From: UMGS1370 sp046957575
GTDB lineage: Bacteria > Bacillota > Clostridia > Lachnospirales > Lachnospiraceae
Direction: 5' to 3'
NCBI GenBank assembly: GCA_046957575.1
Contig: JBKUOG010000002.1
Coordinates: 124,001-188,000, forward strand
DNA: 64,000 bases
This document shows positions 15,280-24,424 of this stretch, piece after piece. Each line of letters opens with the position of its first letter. Within the stretch, counting starts at the first letter, position 1. Both the position numbers and the translations under genes were made by a program. The notes beneath the pieces are model-generated. The model had not been told where the DNA came from, did no database searches, and saw nothing but the letters and a program-made list of their open reading frames with translations.

Positions 15280-18200
15280 TTATTTCTCCCCTTCCAGTTC
15301 AAACAGACTCATTTGATGAACTAGCTCCTTTTTTAGAGGTCTGCCGGCTTTCTCTATGGTTTTCCACTTTTGGGGAAGTTCCTCTAAAAACGGGGATGGG
15401 CGGTCGGAAACAGTCAGCACCAGTTCTTCTTTCGCACGTGTCATCCCTACAAAAAACAGTCTCCGCTCCTCTTCTTCATCGCTCTTTCCTTTTTCTGATT
15501 CCAAAGGAAGGATTCCTTCATTTACGCCGCAAATAAAGACTGCCGGAAACTCCAGGCCTTTGGAAGCATGGAGCGTCATCAGACTGACGGCATCGGATAC
15601 ATAACTGTTTTGCCCGCATCTTCGGATATCTCCCTCTTCTTTTAACATCACAGCTTCTAAAAATTCGGCCATGGACTTATAAAAAAGGGCGGCGGACCGC
15701 AGTTTGTTTAACGCTTCCCTATGGCTGTTTTCTCCAAACTGCCGGATCCACATATCCAAAGTCTTTGCCGGACTCTGACGCTTTATCCCGGTTCCCATAC
15801 TTTTTACGGCCTGTTCAAGAATACTGTCTGTAAGGGATGTTTCTTCCAGTTCCCACATCAGACGACAGCACTGCTCCTTTGCCCTCACATCCTGAGGATT
15901 TAAAAGATAACTGAAAAATGCCAGCGCGCCCTGAACTGCCGCATCAAGTAAAAAGTCTTCCTGCCCGGACACTGTGTAAGGAATTCCCTCTTTTTGCAGA
16001 CACTTTTCCAGCACTGCCCCCTGATGTCTCGTCCGGTAAAGAACGGCTATGTCTGAAAAACTCCGAATGCCCCTTCCCTCCCGGTTTCTGGCATTGTTCG
16101 CTGCATCCAGCATGTCAATGCCTCCCGTCATCTGATTGATCTCTTTGGCAATAAAAATGGCTTCTGAAAACTCACTGTCTGTTTTTACGATACGAATCTT
16201 CTGTCCGCCCTTTTCATGGGGAATCAGAATTCTCTCGCCTCCCCTATTATGAGAAATCAGGGCTGCTGCCGACTCTGTAATCGGCGGAGCCGATCGATAG
16301 TTTTCTTTTAAATGGATTTTGGTAAAGCTGGAAACTGCCTGTTCCAGACGATCAAAGCATTCTGCATCTGCCCCTCTGAATCCATAAATAGACTGATCCG
16401 GATCGCCAATAACAAACAGTTCTTTTCCTGCCTGGTTCCATGCTAAAATCAACTGAAACTGCAAAGGACTGATATCCTGAAATTCATCTACCAGCAGATA
16501 GGAAAATGGTCTCCCCACCTTTTTTCCGTCAGACTGGAAGAGTTTTAATGTCTCAAGGAGCAAATCATCATAATCAAACATCCCCATCTTTTTTAGTCTT
16601 TGCTGATAATCGGCGGCTGCCTCCTCTTTTTCTTTTAACAGATGTTTTGGCTCCTGTCCATCCCACCAGCCATTTTTATATCTGGAGATTTCCTTTAAAA
16701 ACTGTCGGGCTGAGCAGGATAAATCAAACCGGCTGATGGTTTCCTCTGCCAGTCTTTCTGCCGTCCGGCTGTCTGCAAGAGCAGCCTCTCCCCTTGTTTT
16801 CTTTAACAGGTTCAGGCAGATGGCATGAAAGGTGCCAATCTGGATCCGGCTCAGTTTTCTGCTGTTTTCCAGCTTCTCTTTCAGCCTCTCTTTCATCTCG
16901 GCTGCCGCCTTGTTGGTAAACGTAACTGCGGTAATCTGAGCCGGACTCACATTTCGTTCCTGCAAAAGCCAAAGAATTCTCCAAATCAAAGTCCTGGTCT
17001 TTCCGGTACCAGGTCCTGCAATCACTGCCACTGTCCGGTTCAAAGCCTCAACCGCCTGCTGCTGGGCTGCATTTGATTCGACTGTTTGTAAGGAAACGAT
17101 TTCTGAAAACAGGCTGTTTTCCCCTTTTACTGGTTCCTGCTCTGGTTTTTCCGATACTGCTGCCCGTATCCTGGCATTTTTTTGTGGTGTCTCCTGTTTT
17201 TCCACTCCAAAGGATGAAAACAGGTCCATCTGGCCTTCTGTCTCATTTAATTCTTCTGCTGAAAACAGACGGATTGTGCCGTATTCCCCATCAAACCCAG
17301 GCGTTTTTTCCACCTGTCCTTTTCTCAGACGTAAAATGCCTTCCGCCACTCGTCTGCCCGCCACTGCTTTGATATCGGCAATTGGTGTTTCTCTTAAAAT
17401 GACAAATTCTGGTCCCAGCTTTTTCAGCATTTCTTCATACTGCTGCTGCACTTTTATACTGGCAGACGATTTCTTAGTACAGGAAGCAATGACTTCCGGC
17501 AGAGGAACCAGACTTTCAAAAGGCTTTGCACCAGGTCTTACAAATCCTTCTTCCCGATCGGAAAGCTGATACGTCCGATTTGCCACTCCTATGGTAATCT
17601 TTTTGCCGCATATCGGGCATTTTCCTCCATATTCAGCAGTCTGGTCCGGCGACAGGCAAATATGACATTTCCTGTGTCCGTCCAAATGGTATTTTCCTTC
17701 TTCCGGAAAAAATTCAATGGTTCCGGCCAGCCCCTCTCCGGTCTGAATGGCCTGATACAGCCCGTCATAACTCATAGGAGTCTTAAACAGCGTGGCCTCA
17801 CGCCCTAATTTTGCCGGAGAATGGGCGTCGGAGTTGGACACCAGCTGATAGGAGTCCAGCATAGACAGCCGCCAGTTCATAGGAGGATCCGAAGATAGTC
17901 CCGTCTCCACAGCATGAATATAAGGCGTTAAGTCTTCAAAACACTCCTCTGCTGTGTCAAAGCCAGAGAAAGCTCCGAACAGAGAGAAATGAGGCGTCCA
18001 GATATGGGCCGGAATATAGATGGATCTGGGTGACAGTTCTAAAAGAATCTCTAAAAGATCGCGGCAGTCCAGTCCCAGTATGGGTCTTCCATCAGAATGA
18101 ATATTTCCAATGGCTTCCAATTTGGCGGATACTTTTTCTGCATCTTCCAGGCTTGGAAGCAGGATCAGGCTGTGAACCTTACGGACCTTCCCGTTCTTTT

Positions 18201-18480
18201 TGTAAATGGAGCTGATTTCCCCGGTAACCACAAAATGCGTGTCTTTGACATCAGCTGTCTGAGTTTCCATAGAAAATTCTTTTTTTAGCTGATAGAGGCC
18301 GTTTCCTTCCGGAACCAGCTTTTCTTCCAGCTCTTTTCTCCACGCCGGATGAGTAAAATCTCCGGTTCCCACAAGCTGGATTCCCTTTTTTCTGGCCCAA
18401 AGATCCAAATATTTTGGCGTACAGTCTTTGCTGGTAGCCCTGGAATATCTGGAATGAATATGCAAATCTCCTATATACAT
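15280..18480 (-). CDS. PHP (EndoQ-like)-UvrD helicase fusion protein
   Basis: 1066 aa. Residues 1-390 form a PHP-type phosphoesterase domain (Y-I-G-D-L-H-I-H-S-R-Y-S-R-A, then G-T-G-D-F-T-H-P and S-N-S-D-A-H-S-P). It carries a zinc-binding segment (C-H-I-C...C-P-I-C-G-K, residues ~273-294), the layout of endonuclease Q, which nicks DNA at deaminated bases. Residues ~475-1040 are a UvrD/PcrA-type helicase: Walker A A-G-P-G-T-G-K-T-R, V-D-E-F-Q-D-I-S (motif II), G-D-P-D-Q-S-I-Y-G-F-R-G (III), and T-L-H-A-S-K-G-L-E-F near the end. The nuclease assignment is inferred. Start ATG 18480 follows AGAAGG; it overlaps yaaA closely. Confidence 0.85.
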   Translation of the reverse strand: MYIGDLHIHSRYSRATSKDCTPKYLDLWARKKGIQLVGTGDFTHPAWRKELEEKLVPEGNGLYQLKKEFSMETQTADVKDTHFVVTGEISSIYKKNGKVRKVHSLILLPSLEDAEKVSAKLEAIGNIHSDGRPILGLDCRDLLEILLELSPRSIYIPAHIWTPHFSLFGAFSGFDTAEECFEDLTPYIHAVETGLSSDPPMNWRLSMLDSYQLVSNSDAHSPAKLGREATLFKTPMSYDGLYQAIQTGEGLAGTIEFFPEEGKYHLDGHRKCHICLSPDQTAEYGGKCPICGKKITIGVANRTYQLSDREEGFVRPGAKPFESLVPLPEVIASCTKKSSASIKVQQQYEEMLKKLGPEFVILRETPIADIKAVAGRRVAEGILRLRKGQVEKTPGFDGEYGTIRLFSAEELNETEGQMDLFSSFGVEKQETPQKNARIRAAVSEKPEQEPVKGENSLFSEIVSLQTVESNAAQQQAVEALNRTVAVIAGPGTGKTRTLIWRILWLLQERNVSPAQITAVTFTNKAAAEMKERLKEKLENSRKLSRIQIGTFHAICLNLLKKTRGEAALADSRTAERLAEETISRFDLSCSARQFLKEISRYKNGWWDGQEPKHLLKEKEEAAADYQQRLKKMGMFDYDDLLLETLKLFQSDGKKVGRPFSYLLVDEFQDISPLQFQLILAWNQAGKELFVIGDPDQSIYGFRGADAECFDRLEQAVSSFTKIHLKENYRSAPPITESAAALISHNRGGERILIPHEKGGQKIRIVKTDSEFSEAIFIAKEINQMTGGIDMLDAANNARNREGRGIRSFSDIAVLYRTRHQGAVLEKCLQKEGIPYTVSGQEDFLLDAAVQGALAFFSYLLNPQDVRAKEQCCRLMWELEETSLTDSILEQAVKSMGTGIKRQSPAKTLDMWIRQFGENSHREALNKLRSAALFYKSMAEFLEAVMLKEEGDIRRCGQNSYVSDAVSLMTLHASKGLEFPAVFICGVNEGILPLESEKGKSDEEEERRLFFVGMTRAKEELVLTVSDRPSPFLEELPQKWKTIEKAGRPLKKELVHQMSLFELEGEK

Positions 18481-18482
18481 GG

Positions 18483-19259
18483 TCACCCTTCTTTTTTGAT
18501 AAATGTGTAAATTCCTGTCTCATTATCTGAGTCTTCTTCTGAATAAGAAAATCCCAGTCGGTCAAAGCTTTTAACGCCTTCCGGATCCTGAATCTGATTT
18601 TCCGCCAGAAACCGCACCATTTCTCCCCGCGCCATTTTCGCCATGGTCGCCTTCTGACGCACCTTATTGTCTTTCTTTTCCCCAAATACGCAGGTAATCA
18701 TCTTTGTCGGCGGCTTTACATAATCTTCCACACATTTGGAATATTCTTTGGATGCCAGATTTAAAATCACAGGACTGCTTCCCTCTTCTGCCGTCAGGCT
18801 GTCATACAGCTGGCTTCCCCAAAACTGATACAAATCCTTCCAACTTTCTGTGCAAAGTCTGGACTGCATCTCCAGACGGTAAGGCACAATTCCGTCAAGA
18901 GGCGCCAGCACTCCATAAAATCCTGACAGAATCCGCAGGTGGTTCTGCACATACTTCCAGGATTTCGCTTCAAAGGTCATAGGCGACATATACTGATACT
19001 GGATTCCCTCATAGGCCATAAGAGCCGGAGTAAGGGCGGCCAATTGTTTCTCGTCTAGATTCATTTGCAAAAACCTGTCATAGTTGAGTCTTGCCAGTTT
19101 ATCATTGCACTGCCACACGTTTTTAGCCTGCTCATAAGTAAGACTTTTCATAGTTTCCAGCAAAATCCTGCTTTTATTCAAAAACTTCGGCAACTCGTTT
19201 GGAGAAAAGAAATCCGTATTTTCATTCATTTTCTTTGCAGGCGAAATAATAATCTTCAT
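18483..19259 (-). CDS. yaaA: Peroxide stress protein YaaA family
   Basis: The 258-aa protein begins M-K-I-I-I-S-P-A-K-K-M, the hallmark of the YaaA (DUF328) family. In E. coli this family limits intracellular free iron and oxidative DNA damage. Further conserved parts are Q-Y-M-S-P (~92), F-Y-G-V-L-A-P-L-D-G-I (~115) and L-A-S-K-E-Y-S (~165). The length is typical. It ends within the ribosome binding site of the PHP-helicase gene and follows bcp by 7 nt, placing a peroxide-defence protein between a peroxidase and a DNA-repair enzyme. Confidence 0.9.
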   Translation of the reverse strand: MKIIISPAKKMNENTDFFSPNELPKFLNKSRILLETMKSLTYEQAKNVWQCNDKLARLNYDRFLQMNLDEKQLAALTPALMAYEGIQYQYMSPMTFEAKSWKYVQNHLRILSGFYGVLAPLDGIVPYRLEMQSRLCTESWKDLYQFWGSQLYDSLTAEEGSSPVILNLASKEYSKCVEDYVKPPTKMITCVFGEKKDNKVRQKATMAKMARGEMVRFLAENQIQDPEGVKSFDRLGFSYSEEDSDNETGIYTFIKKEG

Positions 19260-19266
19260 AAGCTGC

Positions 19267-19719
19267 CTATAAGCGCTCCAGCATCTGGGCCGGATTTTCC
19301 TTTGCTTTTACTTTTCCAAAGACTTCCTGTATCACGCCTTCTTCATCAATCAAATAGGTAGTCCGAACCACTCCCATGGTCTTTTTCCCATACATGTTTT
19401 TTTCTTTCCACACATCATAAGCCTGGATCACCTGAAGTTCCGGATCTGAAAGCAGGGTAAATGGAAGATTGTATTTTTCCTGAAATTTCTTGTGAGATGC
19501 CACGCTGTCTTTGCTGACTCCTAACACAACCGCATCTTTTTCCTGAAACTGGGGATACAGTTCTCCAAATCCGCAGGCCTGAGCAGTGCACCCTGGCGTA
19601 TTGTCTTTTGGATAAAAATATAAAATCACCTTTTTCCCTTTAAAATCTTCTAAACTCACCTGGTTTCCATCCTGATCGGGAAGGCAAAACTTTGGTGCTT
19701 TTACTCCTGTCTCTAACAT
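19267..19719 (-). CDS. bcp: Thiol peroxidase Bcp (atypical peroxiredoxin)
   Basis: The 150-aa AhpC/TSA-type peroxiredoxin reduces hydroperoxides using thioredoxin. The active-site motif is Y-P-K-D-N-T-P-G-C-T-A-Q-A-C, with peroxidatic Cys about residue 45 and a second Cys five residues on, as in BCP-type enzymes. I start at ATG 19719, which has GGAGG 8 nt upstream; the longer frame begins with a TTG that lies inside the RBS spacer. The LCP gene ends just 2 nt upstream of the ATG, so the two are coupled. Confidence 0.93.
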   Translation of the reverse strand: MLETGVKAPKFCLPDQDGNQVSLEDFKGKKVILYFYPKDNTPGCTAQACGFGELYPQFQEKDAVVLGVSKDSVASHKKFQEKYNLPFTLLSDPELQVIQAYDVWKEKNMYGKKTMGVVRTTYLIDEEGVIQEVFGKVKAKENPAQMLERL

Positions 19720-19721
19720 AA

Positions 19722-21038
19722 TCAATTCCTCCTCTTTGGTTTTTTTATTCTGCCCGAAGGCGTCTCAAACAGTTCTGCCGCAGTCGGGTCAAAGCTTTCT
19801 GTGGCATAGGTTTCTGCGGCATCCGTTTCTGTGACGTGAGTTTCTGTGGCGTGAGTTTCTTTTTCTTTGCTCTGCTGCCTTTTCTTCTCCACTGCCCGGC
19901 TGATTTCCTTTACCTGCTCTGAAACATGATATTCCACATTTTCATATAGAAAATCATGGAGTTTTCTCACATTGTCCTCTAAGTCCAGAGGAAATACATA
20001 ATCAATGGAATGGTTGTTTTCCCGGATCCGTCTGGTTTCCAGCTCAAAGGGAAAGCCGGCTGCTGCCTCTAAATAGTATTTTTTTAAGTCGGCAGCCATG
20101 GGAAGCAGATCGCTTATCTCAAGGCTGGTAGATACCTGAGGCAGCACTCCGCCAACCAGATTGGTCAGCGTGGCTAAATCCGCCTGCTTTCCTTTTTCAA
20201 GCACCTTTTCCACCACTTCTCTCTGCCTTTCAGTTCTCTGAAAATCCGTATCCATCTTCCGCAGTCTTGCATAGGCCACTGCCTGTACACCGTCTAAATG
20301 GTTAGGCCCCGGCGCTTTTAACTGATGGGAACCGACGCCGCTTCCCTCTACTGTACTGGTAATATACGAATTGATGTACGCAAACTCTGCCTGACTGAGA
20401 TCCACCTCAATTCCTCCCAAAAGATTGATTGCATCTGCAGCAGCTTTCCAGTTGATTGCAACGTAATCATCAATTTCAAGATCCAGATTTTCATTAAGCG
20501 CTTTTACTGCCTGGTAAGTCCCGCCTCTGGCGTAGGCTTCGTTTATCTTCTTATAAGGATTTTGCTCTCCCACCTTCATGCAGGTGTCCCGGTAAATAGA
20601 TACCGCTCTTACAGCCCCTGTCCTCTGGTTTAAATTACAGAGCATAATCACATCCGCATTAGCGCCTTTTCCCAGACTGCCGTCTGCCGAATCCACGCCA
20701 AACACTGCAATCGTCCAGTTTTCCCTCATAATTTCTCTGGTCTCATTGGTAATATGGGGATTTTCCAGTTCCTTTATGGGGAATGGAAAATCCTGCTGCC
20801 CTTTTTTTAAGGAAGCATATGCCCACAGAAAACTTCCGGTAAAAAGAGCTGCTGTAATTGTTAAAATGGCAAGAAAGAGGTACTTCACCTTCTGGCGTTT
20901 TTTTCCTTTCGGCGGTTTCCTCCTTCTTTTGTATCTGGAATCATATCCTCCCTCCCGATGGATTTTTACCTGATTTTCTCTGGTGTGTTCCAAACCACTA
21001 GGCTTTCTCTTTGAGGTGTGATATGTTTCCTGCCTCAT
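19722..21038 (-). CDS. LytR-CpsA-Psr (LCP) family protein
   Basis: 438 aa. LCP enzymes transfer undecaprenyl-linked glycopolymers (teichoic acids, capsule) to peptidoglycan at the outer membrane face. There is a basic cytosolic N-terminus (~50 aa, rich in K/R) and one membrane anchor (V-K-Y-L-F-L-A-I-L-T...). The LCP domain has F-G-V-D-S-A-D-G (~112), R-A-V-S-I-Y-R-D-T (~146), the lipid-phosphate Arg motif and A-Y-A-R-L-R-K-M-D-T-D-F-Q-R-T-E-R-Q-R. The C-terminus is a low-complexity Thr/Glu tail with four imperfect A/V-T-E-T repeats. It follows dacF by 6 nt in an envelope operon. Confidence 0.92.
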   Translation of the reverse strand: MRQETYHTSKRKPSGLEHTRENQVKIHREGGYDSRYKRRRKPPKGKKRQKVKYLFLAILTITAALFTGSFLWAYASLKKGQQDFPFPIKELENPHITNETREIMRENWTIAVFGVDSADGSLGKGANADVIMLCNLNQRTGAVRAVSIYRDTCMKVGEQNPYKKINEAYARGGTYQAVKALNENLDLEIDDYVAINWKAAADAINLLGGIEVDLSQAEFAYINSYITSTVEGSGVGSHQLKAPGPNHLDGVQAVAYARLRKMDTDFQRTERQREVVEKVLEKGKQADLATLTNLVGGVLPQVSTSLEISDLLPMAADLKKYYLEAAAGFPFELETRRIRENNHSIDYVFPLDLEDNVRKLHDFLYENVEYHVSEQVKEISRAVEKKRQQSKEKETHATETHVTETDAAETYATESFDPTAAELFETPSGRIKKPKRRN

Positions 21039-21044
21039 ATTTGA

Positions 21045-22490
21045 TTATCCTTTTTCTTTCTTCTTTTTTTCCTGCCGCTCTTTTAAAAGCTGATCAAATT
21101 CTTCCATGGAAATGCCGGATTCCTGAAGCCTGCGCCTGCGCTCCTGAAGTCTGGCCTGTCTTGCCTGTTTTTCTTTTTTTGCCTGATCCATCCGAAACCA
21201 GATAAATCCTCCGATTGCAGCAGCAAGCGCCAGAATGCCGATACCTGCAAATACCCACTGAGACAAAACGCGGATATTTCCCTGTCCGGATGTTTCTTCC
21301 TCTTTTGGCATCTGGGTTTCTGCCGGTTTCGTTTCGGGAATTTCCTCCTGTTTTACCTTCACATATGCATTTCCTACTGGTCTCCCTTCATAGGTATAAT
21401 CCAGACGGGCAATCGCTCCTTCCGGCGCGTCTGCTGACAGATCCGTTGAAATCGTCCGGTCTGCATCTGCAAATACTGCGCCCTTTGGCACTGTAATGCG
21501 CCCGGTCTCCTCTATCTCAACAGCCGCCCCCTCTTCCACAACTGCTCCTGCGCTCTTTATTTCCTCAATCAAACCGGCTAAATCGGTTTCTTCCTTTGAC
21601 GGATTCAGGTTGATAAATCCGTCAAAGGCATAGTCCAAAAGCTGTCTGGTATCTGTATAAGTGGTATAGTGCTCCGGTTTGCTTCCCTTTAAAATCACTA
21701 CAATCAAAGTTCTGCCGTCCCGCTCTGCAACAGTAGCCAGCGTATTTCCGGCTAAGGTGGTAAAACCGGTTTTTCCTCCTTTTACGTCCAGATCGTAGTA
21801 TCTGCTCCAGTCTTCCAGCATCATCTTATGTTCCTGACGGACGGTCAGCCCCTCCGGATCGTTAACTGTAGGCGGAAGCTTGTAGGACAGCTGGGATTCA
21901 ATCTCCCGAAATTCTTCCAGTTCCCAGGCTGCCTGAACAATCAATGCAAAATCTCTTGCAGTTGTATAATGCTCCGGATCGTTTAGTCCGCTTGGATTTT
22001 TAAAATTGGTGTTCTCACAGCCCAGTTCCCTGGCCCGCTTTGTCATCAGTTCTGCAAATGCCTCTCTGCTTCCGGACACATGCTCTGCCAGAGCATTGGC
22101 GGCTTCATTGGCAGATTTTAACATCATGGCATAGAGACAGTCCTTTACGGTCATCTGCTCCCCTTCATCAATCCCTGCATTGGTGCTTCCGGATTCTACA
22201 TTGTACACTGCATCATGGGAAAATGTAACCGTCTCATCCAAAGAGCAGTTTTCCAAAACTAAAAGGGCAGTCATAATTTTCGTAATGCTGGCCGGATAGA
22301 ATTGTTCTTTGCTGTTTTTTCCATATATGACAGCTCCTGACTGGGCGTCCATTACAATTCCGGCCTCTGATTCCAGCACTACATTGGAATCATCGGTCCA
22401 TACCGGCGCAGCAAACGCTGTATTTCCTGCCAGGATAGATAATATCAGGGACATTATCCATAGTTTTCTGATTCGCTTTTTTATAGTCAT
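21045..22490 (-). CDS. D-alanyl-D-alanine carboxypeptidase (DacF-like PBP5 type)
   Basis: 481 aa, secreted and C-terminally anchored. A signal peptide ends around A-A-P-V-W. Penicillin-binding motifs are S-I-T-K (S-x-x-K, in P-A-S-I-T-K-I-M), S-A-N (L-K-S-A-N-E-A-A-N) and K-T-G (G-G-K-T-G-F-T). A PBP5-type C-terminal beta domain follows, then a Pro/Glu linker, a membrane helix (~residues 400-420) and a highly basic cytosolic tail. It trims the terminal D-Ala from peptidoglycan stem peptides. I prefer ATG 22490 (GGAAAG 8 nt upstream); an upstream ATG at 22517 lacks an RBS. Confidence 0.92.
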   Translation of the reverse strand: MTIKKRIRKLWIMSLILSILAGNTAFAAPVWTDDSNVVLESEAGIVMDAQSGAVIYGKNSKEQFYPASITKIMTALLVLENCSLDETVTFSHDAVYNVESGSTNAGIDEGEQMTVKDCLYAMMLKSANEAANALAEHVSGSREAFAELMTKRARELGCENTNFKNPSGLNDPEHYTTARDFALIVQAAWELEEFREIESQLSYKLPPTVNDPEGLTVRQEHKMMLEDWSRYYDLDVKGGKTGFTTLAGNTLATVAERDGRTLIVVILKGSKPEHYTTYTDTRQLLDYAFDGFINLNPSKEETDLAGLIEEIKSAGAVVEEGAAVEIEETGRITVPKGAVFADADRTISTDLSADAPEGAIARLDYTYEGRPVGNAYVKVKQEEIPETKPAETQMPKEEETSGQGNIRVLSQWVFAGIGILALAAAIGGFIWFRMDQAKKEKQARQARLQERRRRLQESGISMEEFDQLLKERQEKKKKEKG

Positions 22491-22535
22491 TGGCTTGTCT
22501 TTCCATTTCTTAACCATTTTCGTATTATCTGTTCT

Positions 22536-24317
22536 CTAACTTTCTTGCTGCAGGTTATCCGGCACAGCCGGAGCCGTCACTCCCGGCCCTATCTCGCTGC
22601 TTTCTTTCCCCTGTTGGAAGCTGCTGCTTTCATCCACCGGAATCACAACGGAACTGTTTGCACCGGCTGAAGGAGCAGGGGGCGGCGCTGGAAGAGTCTC
22701 AGACGGTGCCGGAGTCCAAGGTCCTGGCTGGCTGCCTGGATCTGCTGGCGTAATCACAGGAATAGATTCCCCTTTTCCCGGAGCTGGCAAGGTCGGCTGG
22801 GTATCCGGCGGCACCTGGGGTTTGGTAACGGGTGGCTGCGGCTCTGCTGCAGACGCCTGCGGTTTTTTAGCTGGCGTCTGGGGTTTTGATGCTTTCCCAA
22901 AACTGTCTGATGTCTTTTTGCTCTGAGTTCCCTCCAGATTATAGCAGATTACCGGAACATTGGTATATACCCGTTCATACAGATCCTTTGCCTTATCATA
23001 AGGCATATTGATGCAGCCATGGGAGCCGTTAGTCTTATAAATGGAGCCTCCAAAGCTGGAACGCCAGCTGGCATCATGAAAACCGATTCCGCCATTAAAC
23101 GGCATCCAGAAATCTACAGGACTGGCATACCCCTCTCCCTTCAGCACTGCATCCTGCTGCTTGTAGGTCAGGCCGAAGATACCCGGAGGTGTTGTGTAGT
23201 TTTTCTTCACATTGCCTGAAACAAAATCTGACTCCAACACCTTTTTGCCGTCCTGATAGAAAAACATGTGCTGAGCAGTCAAATTGACCTCTGCATACGT
23301 ATCCCCGTAATCATTGCCATTGTAAGAAGCCGCTTTCTGCTCATAGACCGGCTCCCTGGTCTGGCTGTCCCCTTCTTCCAAAATCCGCATCAACTGGGCG
23401 GCCTCTTCTGTCTCATTAATCTTCCAGCCATAACTTCCGCTTACCTTTACAGTTGGACCATAGCTGGTCTGAAAATATCGGCTGGTATATGCTGTATTAT
23501 ATTTGGACGCCAGATCTGACACATACCCGGCCACATCTTCCGGACGGAAAAATACAGACCCGTCTTCTCCGGTTTCTATCCACTGATGGAGCGTATCTCC
23601 GTCTAAAATCTCCTGCCTGTCCCCAAACTGGTAAGTGACCACTGTCTGAACCAGACGGTTTTTCTCTGCACAGAGTTCATTTAGTTTCTCATCCTCCGCT
23701 GCAATCTCCGGCTTAAGATAGCACCCTGCCTCTACCAAATCAACCTGCGTTTCTTTTGCCAAAACTGCATCCCGGATGATCTTTTCCGCCTTTTCTTCAT
23801 CCAGTTTTTCCCCCTGTACTTCCGGAATAATCTCATATCCCTTTTGAGGAATATACGGAGAAATCCTGGCATCTTCCGGTTCTGTCTGATATTCCGGTTT
23901 AAAGCAGGTCAGGTTTTTGATTGCTTCTTGTAAAAGTTCTTCTTCAAAAACAGCAGCGGCGGGAATGGTATACGTCTGCGGAAACACCCATCCCTTTCCC
24001 CAGGCATACGGGCTCTGCTGCTTTACAATCTCTTTTAAATCCTCTGCTGTCTCAGCCTTAAGGCCGATGTCTTCGCCTTTGATACGTTCTCTTCCGCCCC
24101 GGCTTATCACCGCCAGTTCATATTCTGACAGTTCCTGGGAAATGCGGATAGCTGCTTCTTTTGGCGTAAGTCCCTCTACCTCTATGCCGTTTACGGCTGT
24201 ATTCGGAAAAAAACGTTCCTCATAATACCTGGCTTTTACAAAGTAAAAAGAACCAGTTCCAAAAAGAAGTGCTGCTGCCATACAGCTAATGCCTATGGTC
24301 AAATTCTCCTTTTTCAC
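22536..24317 (-). CDS. L,D-transpeptidase (YkuD) with PG-binding_4 domains
   Basis: 593 aa. An N-terminal membrane anchor (residues ~9-27) is followed by two repeats of a VanW-neighbour/PG_binding_4-like domain (N-G-I-E-V-E-G-L-T-P-K-E-A near 43). The YkuD catalytic domain is at about 340-470 with the active-site motif H-D-A-S-W...S-H-G-C-I-N-M-P, Cys nucleophile included. It forms 3-3 peptidoglycan cross-links. The last ~120 residues are Pro/Lys/Gln/Ala-rich (repeated K-P-Q-x-P), a wall-spanning or sticky tail unusual in length. It is the first gene of the envelope operon, with dacF 45 nt downstream. Confidence 0.92.
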   Translation of the reverse strand: MKKENLTIGISCMAAALLFGTGSFYFVKARYYEERFFPNTAVNGIEVEGLTPKEAAIRISQELSEYELAVISRGGRERIKGEDIGLKAETAEDLKEIVKQQSPYAWGKGWVFPQTYTIPAAAVFEEELLQEAIKNLTCFKPEYQTEPEDARISPYIPQKGYEIIPEVQGEKLDEEKAEKIIRDAVLAKETQVDLVEAGCYLKPEIAAEDEKLNELCAEKNRLVQTVVTYQFGDRQEILDGDTLHQWIETGEDGSVFFRPEDVAGYVSDLASKYNTAYTSRYFQTSYGPTVKVSGSYGWKINETEEAAQLMRILEEGDSQTREPVYEQKAASYNGNDYGDTYAEVNLTAQHMFFYQDGKKVLESDFVSGNVKKNYTTPPGIFGLTYKQQDAVLKGEGYASPVDFWMPFNGGIGFHDASWRSSFGGSIYKTNGSHGCINMPYDKAKDLYERVYTNVPVICYNLEGTQSKKTSDSFGKASKPQTPAKKPQASAAEPQPPVTKPQVPPDTQPTLPAPGKGESIPVITPADPGSQPGPWTPAPSETLPAPPPAPSAGANSSVVIPVDESSSFQQGKESSEIGPGVTAPAVPDNLQQES

Positions 24318-24354
24318 TTCACACCCCTTATAAAACTTGTTTTAGCCTGCCTAC

Positions 24355-24384
24355 ATTCTACCATGTATCCGGATCGGCTATCAA
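24355..24384 (-). promoter_or_regulatory. Promoter of the envelope operon
   Basis: Minus strand: TTGATA (24379-24384), 18 nt, TAGAAT (24355-24360), about 38 bp before the L,D-transpeptidase start. It is the only good promoter seen before the run L,D-transpeptidase, carboxypeptidase, LCP, bcp, yaaA, PHP-helicase. Confidence 0.65.
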
Positions 24385-24424
24385 TACATTTCTCAAAATT
24401 GTAAGAAGATACATGGCTGAACTG

